64,000 nucleotides of DNA from DASYLJ01 sp964404165 (GTDB lineage: Bacteria > Desulfobacterota > Binatia > DP-6). The stretch lies in contig CAYOIZ010000024.1 in assembly GCA_964404165.1 (NCBI GenBank), positions 1-64,000 on the forward strand. Reading direction: 5' to 3'. The translations under genes and the position numbers were made by a program. The number at the start of each line of letters is the position of its first letter. The first letter of the stretch is position 1. Below the pieces are notes generated by a model. That model was not told where the DNA came from. It was given only the letters and a program-made list of their open reading frames with translations, and searched no databases. Shown here piece after piece: positions 53,890 to 63,351 of the stretch.

Positions 53890-54696
53890 GTGAAGCCGCG
53901 CGACGACGGGCTCCGCGGCTGGCGGATCACCTCGACCGTCGCCGGCTCGGTGCTGGCGACCGGCCTCGTGTCGACCGCGGCGCGCCATGCGTCGTTCCTC
54001 GCCGCACATCCCTGGCCGCTGGTGTGGATCGCGGGCAGCATCGCCGCCGGGTTGGCGCTGTTCCGCGCCAACGGCGTCGGTATGCGGCTCCGCGGACCGG
54101 TCGGGGCGTGGCTCGGGGCCGGCGTGCTCGCGGTCACGATCGGCTTCGGGATGCAGAATCTCGTGAACGGCGCGCTCGCACGCGTGCTGCCCTTCCCACC
54201 GGACTGGAGCGCCGTCCTGCTCCTCGCGCTCGGCGCGGCCCTCTGTCAGACGGCCGGCAAGCTCGTCGCCATTGCCCTCGTCCTGCGCACCAGGCCACCG
54301 CGCGGCCCGCGCAACGTCCTCGCCGCCGGCCTCGCCGTCGGGCTCGGGTTCGGTCTCGCCGAGGTGGTCATGATCGGCCAGAACGCGATCGCGCACCAGG
54401 TCGATACGGGTCCATCGCCGTGGATGGCCGTCTGGGAACGTGCCGCGGCCGTCGCGTTCCACACCTACTCGGGCAGCCTGCTCGCGGTGGTGCTGCGCCG
54501 GCGCACGTGGCCGGTGCTCGCGCTCGTGGTCGGCGTGCAGACGGCGACCGACGCGCTCGTCACCGCGACCGGCGGCCAGCTGGCCACGTTGCCCCTGTTC
54601 GTCGTCGAGTGCGCGTTCACGCTCGGCGCATTCGTCGTCTGGTCCGTCCACCGCCGCGTCGGCCGGCGCGCGCTCGCCGATGGCGCGCCCTGGTGA
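53890..54696 (+). CDS. Polytopic membrane protein, YhfC/PrsW-like
   Basis: A 268-aa product from GTG 53890; a longer frame upstream is antisense to the secreted protein. It has about seven membrane helices. Two helices carry GLGFGLAEVVMIGQNAI and WERAAAVAFHTYSGSLLAVV, resembling the paired Glu and ER...H motifs of YhfC/PrsW/CPBP-type membrane proteases. Catalysis cannot be claimed from this alone. The start has only a weak ribosome site. It converges with the monooxygenase gene, 18 bp between stops. Confidence 0.6.
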   Translation: MKPRDDGLRGWRITSTVAGSVLATGLVSTAARHASFLAAHPWPLVWIAGSIAAGLALFRANGVGMRLRGPVGAWLGAGVLAVTIGFGMQNLVNGALARVLPFPPDWSAVLLLALGAALCQTAGKLVAIALVLRTRPPRGPRNVLAAGLAVGLGFGLAEVVMIGQNAIAHQVDTGPSPWMAVWERAAAVAFHTYSGSLLAVVLRRRTWPVLALVVGVQTATDALVTATGGQLATLPLFVVECAFTLGAFVVWSVHRRVGRRALADGAPW

Positions 54697-54714
54697 CGCC
54701 CCGCCGCGACGCCC

Positions 54715-55017
54715 CTACGGCACCGGCCCTTCGCCGCTGACGACGTACTTCCGCACCTCCATGCCACGCACGCCGCAGCCGGCGAGCGCGACCCCGAAGT
54801 CGGCCATGTGCGACGTCGCGAAGTGTGCGTCGAGGTCTTCCTGGCTGCGCCAGCGCTCGAAGATGAAAACGATCCCCGGATCGGTGCGGTCGAGGTAGGC
54901 CTCGTAAGAGATGCACCCCGGCTCGGCGAGCGTCGCCGCCCGCATGCGGTCGAAGGCCGCTTCGGCGACGGAACGCTGGCCGGGATCGAGCGAGATCGTA
55001 CCTGCGACGACGAGCAT
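54715..55017 (-). CDS. ABM-family monooxygenase-like protein
   Basis: A 100-aa protein of the antibiotic biosynthesis monooxygenase/quinol monooxygenase fold. It reads MLVVAGTISLDPGQRSVAEAAFDRM, EPGCISYEAYLDRTDPGIVFIFERW and DLDAHFATSHMADFG, the usual ferredoxin-like dimer pattern with the conserved SxH-x-F region. Some family members oxidise quinols; others are signalling or heme-degrading proteins. It is a stand-alone gene. Confidence 0.8.
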   Translation of the reverse strand: MLVVAGTISLDPGQRSVAEAAFDRMRAATLAEPGCISYEAYLDRTDPGIVFIFERWRSQEDLDAHFATSHMADFGVALAGCGVRGMEVRKYVVSGEGPVP

Positions 55018-55150
55018 GAGCGCCTCCTCGGAAATCGATGCCGCCTACGGCGGACACTGACACGTGAACGGATTGAACGGCAAACACGCAGAACCGTAGC
55101 AGCCGGGCGACCGCCGAGAAGCAGTATCCCCCCGGGTGGTGCGCCGCCCG

Positions 55151-55634
55151 TCAGATGATGCCCGCGCGAAGGGCCTGTGCGGACAGCTCCGCACGCCGAC
55201 GTGCACCGAGCCGTCGCATGAGGCGCCCGATGCGATCCTTCACCGCCGCGACGCTCAGGTGCACCGACGCGGCCCAGCACCTTGCCGCGCTGCATGAGGG
55301 CCCGCGCGCGGATCTCCACCGTCACGGCCCCACCGTCCTTCTGCCGGACGTCGATCCGGAACGTGTTGATCGGCCGGTTGGTGCCCGCACCCATCACCAC
55401 CGCGGCGTCCGCCACGGCGTGCGGCGGAAGGACATCGAAGTACGACCTGCCGAGGAGGAGCTCCGGGTCGGTGGCGGCGAACCCCAGGGCCTCGGCGGCG
55501 GGGCCGTTCACGTAGATGAAGCGCCCCTGGAGGTCGTGCGCGTAGATGATGGCGTCCGCGGACTCCAGGATGGCGCGGTGATCGACGTGGCGCCGTCGCC
55601 GCGGTGGCGCGGTCGCGCGCTGCCGCGCAGCCAT
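55151..55634 (-). pseudogene. Broken PAS-LuxR response regulator
   Basis: From ATG 55634 the frame encodes a PAS domain (ILESADAIIYAHDLQGRFIYVNGPAAEALGF ... VTVEIRAR). In another frame, just before TGA 55151-55153, lies SVAAVKDRIGRLMRRLGARRR followed by AELSAQALRAGII, the C-terminal half of a LuxR-type HTH. The first half of the HTH is missing and a +1 shift separates the parts, so a deletion with frameshift has inactivated the gene. A sequencing error cannot restore the missing HTH residues. Confidence 0.7.
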
Positions 55635-55780
55635 GGCGTCCTCTTACACGGGGCCCCCGCCGAACGACAACCCGAAACGGCAGCCGGTCGGGTGGACCGA
55701 ACACCCCCGGTTGGCGGTATTCTGCGGCGTGGAGGGAATTGTCGTTGACCAACTGCCGAGGGCCTCGTAGGGCGGACACG

Positions 55781-56812
55781 ATGATGCGCGCGCGAACGAG
55801 CCTCGTGGCGGCAGCCATGATCATGGTCGGCACCCTGAACGGGTGGACGACGCCGGCGCAGGCACAAGGCGTCACCCAGCCGTCGCAGCCGAAGGCGGGG
55901 CCGGGCGGCAGCGCCTATCGGCATGCCGACTGGCGCGTGAGCTCCGGAGGGAGCGGCAGCGACGCCTGGTTCGTGTTCGAGCCCATCGATCCACAGCCGG
56001 CGTCGGCCCCGCTCGCCGTCATCATGCACGGGTATTTCGAGTTCTCGGGGTACGACTCGATGTACGAGCTGATCCGCCACACGGTTCGCAAGGGCAACGT
56101 GGTCATCTATCCGCGATGGCAGACCGACACCGTCACCCCGTGTCCGGGCCCCCTCGACATCGAGCCGTGCATGGCGTCCGCGCTGAACGGCATCCGTGGC
56201 GGGCTGTCGTATCTCGAGTCCAACCCCGACCGTGTCCAGCCGGAGCTCGACCGCACGAGCTACTTCGGGTTCTCGTTCGGCGGCATCATCACCGCGAACC
56301 TGACGAACCGGTACGAGTCGCTCGGCTTGCCGAAGCCCCGGGCCATCTTTCTCGAAGATCCGCACGACGGCGGCCTCACGGCTCCCGACGAGCCGGCGCT
56401 CGACGACTCCCTCTCCGGCATCCCGTCCACGGTGAAGCTGCAGTGCCACTCGGGCGCCGCCAGCGTCTCCGGACCCGACGGCGCGGTGACCACCTGCAAC
56501 GCGGTCTTCTCCAAGCTCGGGCACATTCCGAAGAAGAACAAGGACCTCGTCCTGACGCATGACGACGCGCACGGTGAGCCCGCGCTCTCGTCGACCCACG
56601 GCGTGTGCGCGTCCCGTCCCGGCATGGCCGACGCCTACGACTGGAACTTCTGCTGGAAGGTCTGGGACGCGCTCCAGAGCTGTGCGTACCGCCGCAAGGA
56701 TTGCCACTACGCACTGGGCAGGAGCCGCAAGCACCGCTCCATCGGCAAGTGGAGCGACGGCGTGCCGATCACGCCGCTCAAGATCCAGGACGCGGCGCCG
56801 ATCGCTCCCTGA
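55781..56812 (+). CDS. Secreted alpha/beta hydrolase
   Basis: A 343-aa product from ATG 55781 with a signal peptide (TSLVAAAMIMVGTLNGWTTPAQA). The alpha/beta hydrolase core includes LAVIMHGYFEF, nucleophile Ser in YFGFSFGGII, and a probable acid/His in the second half (LTHDDAHGEP). Cysteine-containing, probably disulphide-bonded. The open frame extends upstream of 55781, antisense to the PAS pseudogene, and that part is discounted. It lies 20 bp upstream of an M28-like exported protein and likely shares its transcript. Confidence 0.72.
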   Translation: MMRARTSLVAAAMIMVGTLNGWTTPAQAQGVTQPSQPKAGPGGSAYRHADWRVSSGGSGSDAWFVFEPIDPQPASAPLAVIMHGYFEFSGYDSMYELIRHTVRKGNVVIYPRWQTDTVTPCPGPLDIEPCMASALNGIRGGLSYLESNPDRVQPELDRTSYFGFSFGGIITANLTNRYESLGLPKPRAIFLEDPHDGGLTAPDEPALDDSLSGIPSTVKLQCHSGAASVSGPDGAVTTCNAVFSKLGHIPKKNKDLVLTHDDAHGEPALSSTHGVCASRPGMADAYDWNFCWKVWDALQSCAYRRKDCHYALGRSRKHRSIGKWSDGVPITPLKIQDAAPIAP

Positions 56813-56832
56813 CTCGGAGAGAGGAACACGAC

Positions 56833-58464
56833 ATGGCTACGACCACGCCGGCACGACGAACGATCGCCGCCGCGCTCGCGCTCTCCCTCGCGTCCGTCAC
56901 CGCGGCGATCGCGGGCGGATGCCCCGTCACCGTCGACGAGTCCACCTTCGCCAGCGAGGCGGAGCTGCGCGAGCTGGCGTCGAAGATGGCCGGCTTCGGG
57001 CTGCGCAGCACGGCGAGCCGGTCGAACGAGCAGTTCATCGACTGGCTCAAACAGCAGATGCGCCGGATCGACGGAATGAAGATCCGGACCGAGCGCATCA
57101 AGCTGCGCCGATGGCAGCCACTGCCGGAGTCGGAGGACGTGCCGGGTCGCGACCTCGCCAAGGCGGGAGAGTTCCGATTGATCCAACCGGACGGCTCGAC
57201 GCAGCAGATTCCGGTCGCCGGCGCGGTCCCCTACGCTTTGCCGACGTCGAAGAACGGCTCGCGCGGACCGCTCGTCTACCTCGCCCCCGAACAGCCGATC
57301 ACGGCGCAGAACGCCGCGGGCAAGGTCGTGCTGCGCGAGTTCCCCGATCGCGCCATACCGTACATCGGGTTCCAGCTTCTCGGGATCTACCTCACGCCCG
57401 ACCTGGCCGGGCGCACGGGAAACTACGAACGCCCGTATCTCGCCGCGCTGCACGACGAGATGCTGGCCGCGGGAATCGCCGGAGCCGCCGGCATCGTCTT
57501 CGCCTTCGACGTTCCCACGGAGCAGGTCCGCGGCTACTTCGATCCGCACAACGGAACCCACTACACCGTGCCGGCGGTCTTCGTCGGCGGTGACGAAGGT
57601 GAGCAGCTGAAGGCGGCGGCGGGCGGCAACGTGTCCGCCGCCGTCGTGGTGCGGGCGGAGGTCGGTCGCGCCAGGACGAGAAACCTGATTGCGACGCTTC
57701 CCGGCCAGAGCCCCGAACGCATCGTCCTTTCGGTCAACACGGACGGCAACACGTGGGTGCAGGACGACGGCACCGCCGGCATCCTGGCGCTGGCGCGATA
57801 CCTCGCCGACCTGCCGATCGAGTGCCGCCCGCGCACGTTCGAGTTCATGTTCGGCGCAGCCCATCTCCACATCTCCCGCGAGGGGACCAACCGATACGCG
57901 ACCCAGCTGGACGAGGACTACGACGACGGCACCGTCGCGTTCGCCTTCGTGCTCGAGCACCTGGGCACGCGTGAGATCCTTCCCGTCCCCGACGCGGACG
58001 GCTCGGGGCAGCACCTGGAGCTCACGAGAGGCGGCGAGCCGTTGCTCTGGGCCGCAGGCGACAGCGAGGCACTGCGCCAGGCCGCGGTCACGGCCACGCA
58101 GAAGCGCAATCTCGACTACACCGCCGTGCTCAGAGGCGCGGAGCTTCCCGTGGCCGGTCGTGTTCCCGAGATCTGCTCGTTCGGCGGCATCGGAGGCGCC
58201 TTCCAGAGTCACCTGATCCCGACCCTGGCGATGATCTCGGGACCGTGGTCGCTGTGGGCACCGTCGTTCGGTGAGAGCGCGATCGATTTCACGCGCATGC
58301 GCCGCCAGCTGCTGGCGGCAGGCGACGCCGTGCTCGGGCTGGCGCAGCTCCCGAGCGTGCAGATCGCCGGCGACTATCCGGGCCTCCGCGCGCAGCGGGC
58401 CGCGGGCGCGCCGACCTGTCCCCACGAGTTGCCTCCGGAGCAGGCGCCCGGCCCCGGCGACTGA
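56833..58464 (+). CDS. Exported M28-like protein with PA-type domain
   Basis: A 543-aa product from ATG 56833 with GAGAGAGGAA upstream. The signal peptide ends near AIAGG. A protease-associated-like segment (GRTGNYERPYLAALHDEMLAAGIAGAAGIVFA ... YTVPAVFVGGDEG) is followed by a domain laid out like M28 aminopeptidases (RNLIATLPGQSPERIVLSVNTDGNTW ... FAFVLEHLG). The usual zinc HxD and EE pairs are replaced or unclear (NTDGN, LEHLG), so activity is doubtful. It may be a hydrolase with altered metal site. Confidence 0.6.
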   Translation: MATTTPARRTIAAALALSLASVTAAIAGGCPVTVDESTFASEAELRELASKMAGFGLRSTASRSNEQFIDWLKQQMRRIDGMKIRTERIKLRRWQPLPESEDVPGRDLAKAGEFRLIQPDGSTQQIPVAGAVPYALPTSKNGSRGPLVYLAPEQPITAQNAAGKVVLREFPDRAIPYIGFQLLGIYLTPDLAGRTGNYERPYLAALHDEMLAAGIAGAAGIVFAFDVPTEQVRGYFDPHNGTHYTVPAVFVGGDEGEQLKAAAGGNVSAAVVVRAEVGRARTRNLIATLPGQSPERIVLSVNTDGNTWVQDDGTAGILALARYLADLPIECRPRTFEFMFGAAHLHISREGTNRYATQLDEDYDDGTVAFAFVLEHLGTREILPVPDADGSGQHLELTRGGEPLLWAAGDSEALRQAAVTATQKRNLDYTAVLRGAELPVAGRVPEICSFGGIGGAFQSHLIPTLAMISGPWSLWAPSFGESAIDFTRMRRQLLAAGDAVLGLAQLPSVQIAGDYPGLRAQRAAGAPTCPHELPPEQAPGPGD

Positions 58465-58504
58465 ACCGGTCGACGGGGGCCTGCGTTCGGGCCAAGCTGA
58501 GCCC

Positions 58505-59506
58505 ATGGCCGTTCCGCTCTCCGTGCTCGACCTCTCGCCCGTGGGTGCCGGCGTCTCGCCGAGCGAGGCGATCCGGGAATCGATCCAGCTCGCGCGCGCC
58601 GCCGACCGCCTCGGCTACACGCGGTACTGGTTCGCCGAGCACCACAACATGACCAACATCGCGACCTCGGCGCCCGAAGTGCTGATCGCGGCGGCGGCGG
58701 CGGTGACCACGCGGATCCGCGTCGGCGCGGGCGGGATCATGGTGCCGAACCACGCGCCGCTGCACGTCGTCGAGGTTTTCCGCACGCTCGAGGCGCTGTA
58801 CCCGGGACGGATCGATCTCGGGCTCGGGCGTGCGCCGGGCACCGATCCGTTGACCTCGCAGGCGCTTCGTCGCGAGGCCACCGACGTCAACCAGCTGCTC
58901 GGTGAGCTGCTCGCGTTCGAGCGCGGCCAGTTTCCGGAGCGTCATCCGTTCGCGCAGATCACGCCGATGCCGTCGGACGTGCGGCTGCCGTCGATCTGGA
59001 TGCTCGGCTCGACGCTCGCGGGCGCGTCGATTGCGGCGAAGCTCGGCGTGCCGTACGCGTTCGCCGGCCACTTCACGATGACCCACGCGAAGGACGCGAT
59101 GGCACACTACCGCCAGCAGTTCGTGCCGTCATCGCAGCTCGCCGAGCCGTACGCGATGCTCGCGGTGACGACCGTGTGCGGTGCCGACGACGCCGAGGCC
59201 GACCGGCTCGCCGCGCCGATGCGCGTCGCGATCGTGAACAGCCGCACCGGCAGGCGCGCGCCGATCCCGACGATCGAGGAGGCGCTCGGCCGCCGCTTCT
59301 CGGCAGCCGAGCAGTCGATCCTCGACGAGTTCTTCGCCGGCGCCGTGATCGGCGGCCCCGCCACGGTCGGCGAGCGGCTGCGCTCGCTCGCGCGGGACTA
59401 CGACGCCTCGGAGCTGATGCTGTCGACGCTCGTCCCCGGGCTCACGGCGCGAATCGCGTCCCTCGAGCGCACGATGGCGGCGATGCGCCAGGTGTCGTCG
59501 CTCTGA
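58505..59506 (+). CDS. LLM-class flavin-dependent oxidoreductase
   Basis: A 333-aa luciferase-like TIM-barrel protein using FMN or F420. It reads LSVLDLSPVGAGVSPSEAIRES, LGYTRYWFAEHHNMTNIATSAPEVLIA, GGIMVPNHAPLHVVE and PGRIDLGLGRAPGTDP, close to the MsnO8/YhbW group. The ATG at 58505 is preferred to the open frame running back into the preceding gene. The substrate is unknown. It lies 40 bp after the M28-like gene. Confidence 0.9.
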   Translation: MAVPLSVLDLSPVGAGVSPSEAIRESIQLARAADRLGYTRYWFAEHHNMTNIATSAPEVLIAAAAAVTTRIRVGAGGIMVPNHAPLHVVEVFRTLEALYPGRIDLGLGRAPGTDPLTSQALRREATDVNQLLGELLAFERGQFPERHPFAQITPMPSDVRLPSIWMLGSTLAGASIAAKLGVPYAFAGHFTMTHAKDAMAHYRQQFVPSSQLAEPYAMLAVTTVCGADDAEADRLAAPMRVAIVNSRTGRRAPIPTIEEALGRRFSAAEQSILDEFFAGAVIGGPATVGERLRSLARDYDASELMLSTLVPGLTARIASLERTMAAMRQVSSL

Positions 59507-59620
59507 ACTTCGTTCACGCCATCACCCGTCCCACGGACCGGGCAGCTCCATCCGCCGACGCGACGATCGTCGAGCACGACGCCCTTGCCACCACGGGTCG
59601 ATCGACATACGAGCCCCCCG

Positions 59621-60280
59621 ATGCTGCCGACCCGCGATGCGCTCCGCGCCACGACGCCACCGGGGTACCGATGGTCGGTGCACGTGGGCCTGATCGTCGG
59701 GTTCGTGGTCCTCGGGCTCGCCGTCTGCCGTGCTCGACTCGGTCCGCTCGGTGGCGACGACGTCGCCTGGATCGTCGGGTGGCTCCTCGCCACCAACCTC
59801 GGCGAGTACCTGGCACATCGCTGGCCGCTGCATCACCCGATGTTCCCGCGCGCGGTCCACGACCGACACGTGCGCGAGCATCATGCCTTCTTCACGTGGG
59901 ATCGCATGGCCGTCGACTCCTGGCCGGAGATCCGGTGGGTGCTGTTTCCGCCATGGGCGCTTCCGTTGCTGGTCGTGACGGTCCTGCCACTCGCCCTGGC
60001 TGTCGCCGCACTCGCCGGCGAGCGCCCGGCCTGGCTCTTCGTGATGGTGGTGATCGCATACTACGGGCTCTACGAGGTGTTACACGCATTGGCGCATCTG
60101 CCCGACGATGCCCCGTTGGCACGCGCCCGCGTCGTCCGAGCGCTGACCCATCACCACCGCGTCCACCACGACGTGCGGCTGATGCAGCGCTGGAACTTCA
60201 ACTTCGCGATCCCGCTCTTCGACCTGCTCTTCGGTACCGTCCATCGCGAGCCCGCAGGTCGGGCGGCCCACCGGGTCTGA
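59621..60280 (+). CDS. Sterol desaturase/fatty-acid hydroxylase-like membrane protein
   Basis: A 219-aa product from ATG 59621. Four membrane segments enclose three His clusters: EYLAHRWPLHHP, HDRHVREHHAF and THHHRVHHD. These are the eight-His diiron motifs of the fatty-acid hydroxylase superfamily, which oxidises lipids in the membrane. It is followed by an epimerase gene 5 bp later, suggesting a lipid- or sugar-modifying pair. Substrate unknown. Confidence 0.85.
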   Translation: MLPTRDALRATTPPGYRWSVHVGLIVGFVVLGLAVCRARLGPLGGDDVAWIVGWLLATNLGEYLAHRWPLHHPMFPRAVHDRHVREHHAFFTWDRMAVDSWPEIRWVLFPPWALPLLVVTVLPLALAVAALAGERPAWLFVMVVIAYYGLYEVLHALAHLPDDAPLARARVVRALTHHHRVHHDVRLMQRWNFNFAIPLFDLLFGTVHREPAGRAAHRV

Positions 60281-60285
60281 CCCCG

Positions 60286-61266
60286 GTGCGCGTGCTGCTC
60301 ACCGGCGCGTTCGGCGTGCTCGGGGTCGCCACGATCGCCTCGTTGCGCAACCACGGCCATCGCGTCCGCTGCTTCGACCGACCGGGGCGTCAGGCCAGCC
60401 GCATCGCCCGCACGCTCGACGGCGACGTCGAGGTCGTCTGGAGCGACATTCGCGATCCAGACGCCGTACGCGCGGCGGTCGCGGACCAGGACGCCGTCGT
60501 CCACCTGGCGGGCGTCCTGCCGCCGACGACCGAGGCGGCACCCGAGCTGGCCCGGGCGATCAACGTCGACGGGACCCGGCACGTCATCGCCGCTGCGGAG
60601 GCCTCGCCGCGGTTGCCGCTGGTCGTGTTCGCATCGTCGGTCTCGATCTTCGGCCCCATTGCCGGGCGCGAGCCGCCACGGCGGGCCGACGAGGAACCCG
60701 TCGCCACCGACCACTACACGCGGCACAAGATCGAGTGCGAGGCCTTGCTGCGGGCGTCGGCGGTGCCCTGGATCGTCCTGCGCATCGGCGTCGCGCTCGA
60801 CCCCGCCCGCCCCGCAGGCGACGTGTCCGCGCTGCGGATGCTGTTCGAGGTGTCGGCCGACCATCGGCTCGAATACGTCCATCCGGCCGACGTCGCGGCC
60901 GCCATCGCCGCGAGCCTCGAGTGCCCAGACGCCAGGCGCCGCGTGTTGCTGATCGGCGGCGGCCCGTCCTGCCGCATCCGCCAGCACGCGCTGCTGGCGG
61001 CGATCACCGATGCGCTCGGACTGGTGCCGCTGCCCATCGAAGCCTTCGGCGACGGCGACTTCTACATGGATTGGATGGACACCACCGACAGCGAGCACCT
61101 GCTCCACTACCAGCGCCATGCCTTCGAGGACTTCCGGCGCGGGATGGCTCATCAGCTACGCTGGTATCGCCGCCTGCTGTGGCCTGTGCGCCCCCTCGTC
61201 CGGCACGCATTGCTGCGGCTCTCGGGGCCGATGCGACGACGCGCGGCGACGACACCGTCCGGCTGA
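60286..61266 (+). CDS. NAD-dependent epimerase/dehydratase family protein
   Basis: A 326-aa product from GTG 60286, 5 bp after the desaturase-like gene. The extended SDR fold shows VLLTGAFGVLGVATIASLRNHG (Rossmann GxxGxxG), DAVVHLAGVLPP, VVFASSVSIFGP, and YTRHKIECEALL with the Tyr/Lys pair (YxxHK) of the family. The C-terminus carries a long extension (FRRGMAHQLRWYRRLLWPVR). Substrate unknown. Confidence 0.85.
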   Translation: MRVLLTGAFGVLGVATIASLRNHGHRVRCFDRPGRQASRIARTLDGDVEVVWSDIRDPDAVRAAVADQDAVVHLAGVLPPTTEAAPELARAINVDGTRHVIAAAEASPRLPLVVFASSVSIFGPIAGREPPRRADEEPVATDHYTRHKIECEALLRASAVPWIVLRIGVALDPARPAGDVSALRMLFEVSADHRLEYVHPADVAAAIAASLECPDARRRVLLIGGGPSCRIRQHALLAAITDALGLVPLPIEAFGDGDFYMDWMDTTDSEHLLHYQRHAFEDFRRGMAHQLRWYRRLLWPVRPLVRHALLRLSGPMRRRAATTPSG

Positions 61267-61581
61267 CCTGCATCTCCCGGCGGCCCCTGCGTGTGAAGGG
61301 CCCTCCAGCGAGACGTGCAGGGGGGCTTCTTTCATCGACCGCGCGGCGTACCGTCCGACCAGGGCCACGAACGCAGCGAAGGATTCCGTACTCGGCGCAG
61401 CACTGCCGGTGTCGCAACCCACGGTCGAACCGTCTGGAGCAACGATGGGACTCTCCTCACAACAGTGCGCGTTGGCCCCGGGCCAGACGGTCGTCGTACA
61501 CGCTTCCGACCGGAACCTCAGCGTGGACGACATCGCGGCCATCCGGTTCCCGGACACCCACCCCTCGGCTCGAGTGCGGGC
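61267..61581. other. Gap before the MOSC fusion gene
   Basis: 315 bp; holds only the 46-codon frame described separately and no clear promoter or hairpin. Confidence 0.4.
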
Positions 61582-61585
61582 ATGA
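61445..61585 (+). CDS. Possible small coupled peptide gene
   Basis: A 46-aa frame from ATG 61445 (MGLSSQQCALAPGQTVVVHA ... SARVRA) whose stop overlaps the MOSC fusion start (ATGA). The overlap hints at coupling, but the frame is also open further upstream and has no recognisable family. Low confidence. Confidence 0.3.
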   Translation: MGLSSQQCALAPGQTVVVHASDRNLSVDDIAAIRFPDTHPSARVRA

Positions 61586-63351
61586 GCTCACCCTCGTCGG
61601 TCGTCGGCACCCTGCTGTCCGTGAACGTCGGGACACCGAAGAACGTGTCCTGGCGCGGGAAGACGGTGTTCACCGGCATCTTCAAGGAAGCCGTCACCGG
61701 CCGTCGCCAGGTACGCAGACTGAACATCGACGGCGACGGTCAAGGCGATCTGGCTGGTCACGGCGGCGAACATCGCGCCGTGTTCGTCTACCAGATCGAC
61801 TCCTATCGATACTGGGAACGTACACTCGGTCGCAGCGACCTCGTCCACGGACAGTTCGGCGAGAACTTCACCGTCGACGGGCTGCGCGACGACCAGGTGT
61901 GCATCGGCGACCGCTTCCGGATCGGGAGCGCGGTCTTCGAGGTCACCCAGCCCCGGGTCACCTGTTATCGCGTCGGGCTCCGCCTGAACGATCCGCGGAT
62001 ACCCGCGTTGCTCGTGTCGCACCGCCGTCCGGGTTTCTATTTTCGCGTGCTCGAGGAAGGCGAGGTGGAGGCGGGAGACGAGATCGTCAAGATCGCGTCC
62101 GGTCCGGAGCAGATGACGGTCGCCGAGGTAGACGCGCTGCTCTATCTTCCCGGGCACCCGCGTCCGCAGCTGCTCCGCGCGTTGCGGATTCCTGCCCTCA
62201 GCCCCGGCTGGCAAAGCTCGTTTCGCGCCCTCGTCGCCGGCAACGCAGGCAGCGGCAACGCCGGCTTGACCGCACCGAGCCCGCCGCCGGCCTGGATCGG
62301 TTTCCGCCCGCTGATCGTCGCCGGCATCGAGCGAGAGAGCGACGCGGTCGTCTCGATCCGTCTCGAAGGCGCCGGCGGAATGCCATTGCCCACCGCCCGC
62401 CCGGGCCAGTACCTCACGATACGTATCGAGGTCGACGACCGGCCGGCGCCCATACTGCGAAACTACTCGCTCTCCGGGTCGCCTGGCGCCGGCTTCTATC
62501 GGATCAGCGTCAAGCGTGAACCCGACGGCACGGCCAGCGGCTATCTGCACACCCGCCTGCAGGTTGGCGACCAGGTCGACGTCGCCGCGCCGCGCGGTAC
62601 GTTCATGCTCGACGCGACTCGCGCGCCGGTGCTGCTCATCAGCGCCGGCATCGGCGCGACCCCACTGCTCGCCATGCTGCACGCACTCGCGGACGAGCGT
62701 TCCGAGCGAGCGGTGTGGTGGCTGCATGGCGCGCGCAGCGGCCACGAGCACGCCTTCGCCGCCGAGGCGCGCGCCCTCCTCGCTTCGCTCCCACATGTCC
62801 GCACGCACCTCTGCTACAGCCGACCCACCGCCGACGACCTCCCAGGCCGCGACTTCGACGGCGTCGGCCGTCTCTCCGCTGCGGTCCTCGCCGAGCTCGA
62901 GCCACCCCGGGACGCCGAGGCCTACCTCTGCGGACCGACCCCCTTCATGGAGGAGATCAGCAGCGCCCTGGTCGCGATGGGTATCGAGGCCTCCCACATC
63001 CACACGGAGCCCTTCGGCCCCAAGCCGGGCCTGACACCCGGCGTCGCGTCGGCGGCGGGGACGGTGCCTCACCCACCAGCCGGCCCGCCGGGAAGCGGCC
63101 CGACCGTCCAGTTCGCTCGCAGCAATCTCACCGTCCCCTGGAACAGCGAGTACGGCAGCCTGCTCGAGCTCGCCGAAGCCTGCGACGTCCCCGTCCGTTG
63201 GTCCTGCCGCACCGGCGTCTGCCACAGCTGCGAGACGGCGCTCGTGGCCGGCAAGGTCGCCTACGATCCCGACCCGGTCGACCCACCCGCCGACGCCAGC
63301 ACACTCATCTGCTGCGCCCGGCCGCAGAGCGACCTCGTCCTCGATCTGTGA
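61582..63351 (+). CDS. MOSC-ferredoxin reductase-ferredoxin fusion oxidoreductase
   Basis: A 589-aa protein with three units. Residues ~1-165 are a MOSC domain (SVNVGTPKNVSWRGKTVFTGIFKE, HGGEHRAVFVYQ, TQPRVTCYRVGLRL with the conserved Cys), as in YiiM. Residues ~245-475 are a ferredoxin reductase (RNYSLSGSPGAG for flavin, LLISAGIGATPLLAML for NAD(P), AYLCGPTPFMEEI). The C-terminal ~90 residues are a plant-type 2Fe-2S ferredoxin (CRTGVCHSC ... LICCARPQ). It is a single-chain electron-transfer system to a MOSC partner, perhaps reducing N-hydroxylated compounds as YiiM does. Confidence 0.9.
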   Translation: MSSPSSVVGTLLSVNVGTPKNVSWRGKTVFTGIFKEAVTGRRQVRRLNIDGDGQGDLAGHGGEHRAVFVYQIDSYRYWERTLGRSDLVHGQFGENFTVDGLRDDQVCIGDRFRIGSAVFEVTQPRVTCYRVGLRLNDPRIPALLVSHRRPGFYFRVLEEGEVEAGDEIVKIASGPEQMTVAEVDALLYLPGHPRPQLLRALRIPALSPGWQSSFRALVAGNAGSGNAGLTAPSPPPAWIGFRPLIVAGIERESDAVVSIRLEGAGGMPLPTARPGQYLTIRIEVDDRPAPILRNYSLSGSPGAGFYRISVKREPDGTASGYLHTRLQVGDQVDVAAPRGTFMLDATRAPVLLISAGIGATPLLAMLHALADERSERAVWWLHGARSGHEHAFAAEARALLASLPHVRTHLCYSRPTADDLPGRDFDGVGRLSAAVLAELEPPRDAEAYLCGPTPFMEEISSALVAMGIEASHIHTEPFGPKPGLTPGVASAAGTVPHPPAGPPGSGPTVQFARSNLTVPWNSEYGSLLELAEACDVPVRWSCRTGVCHSCETALVAGKVAYDPDPVDPPADASTLICCARPQSDLVLDL

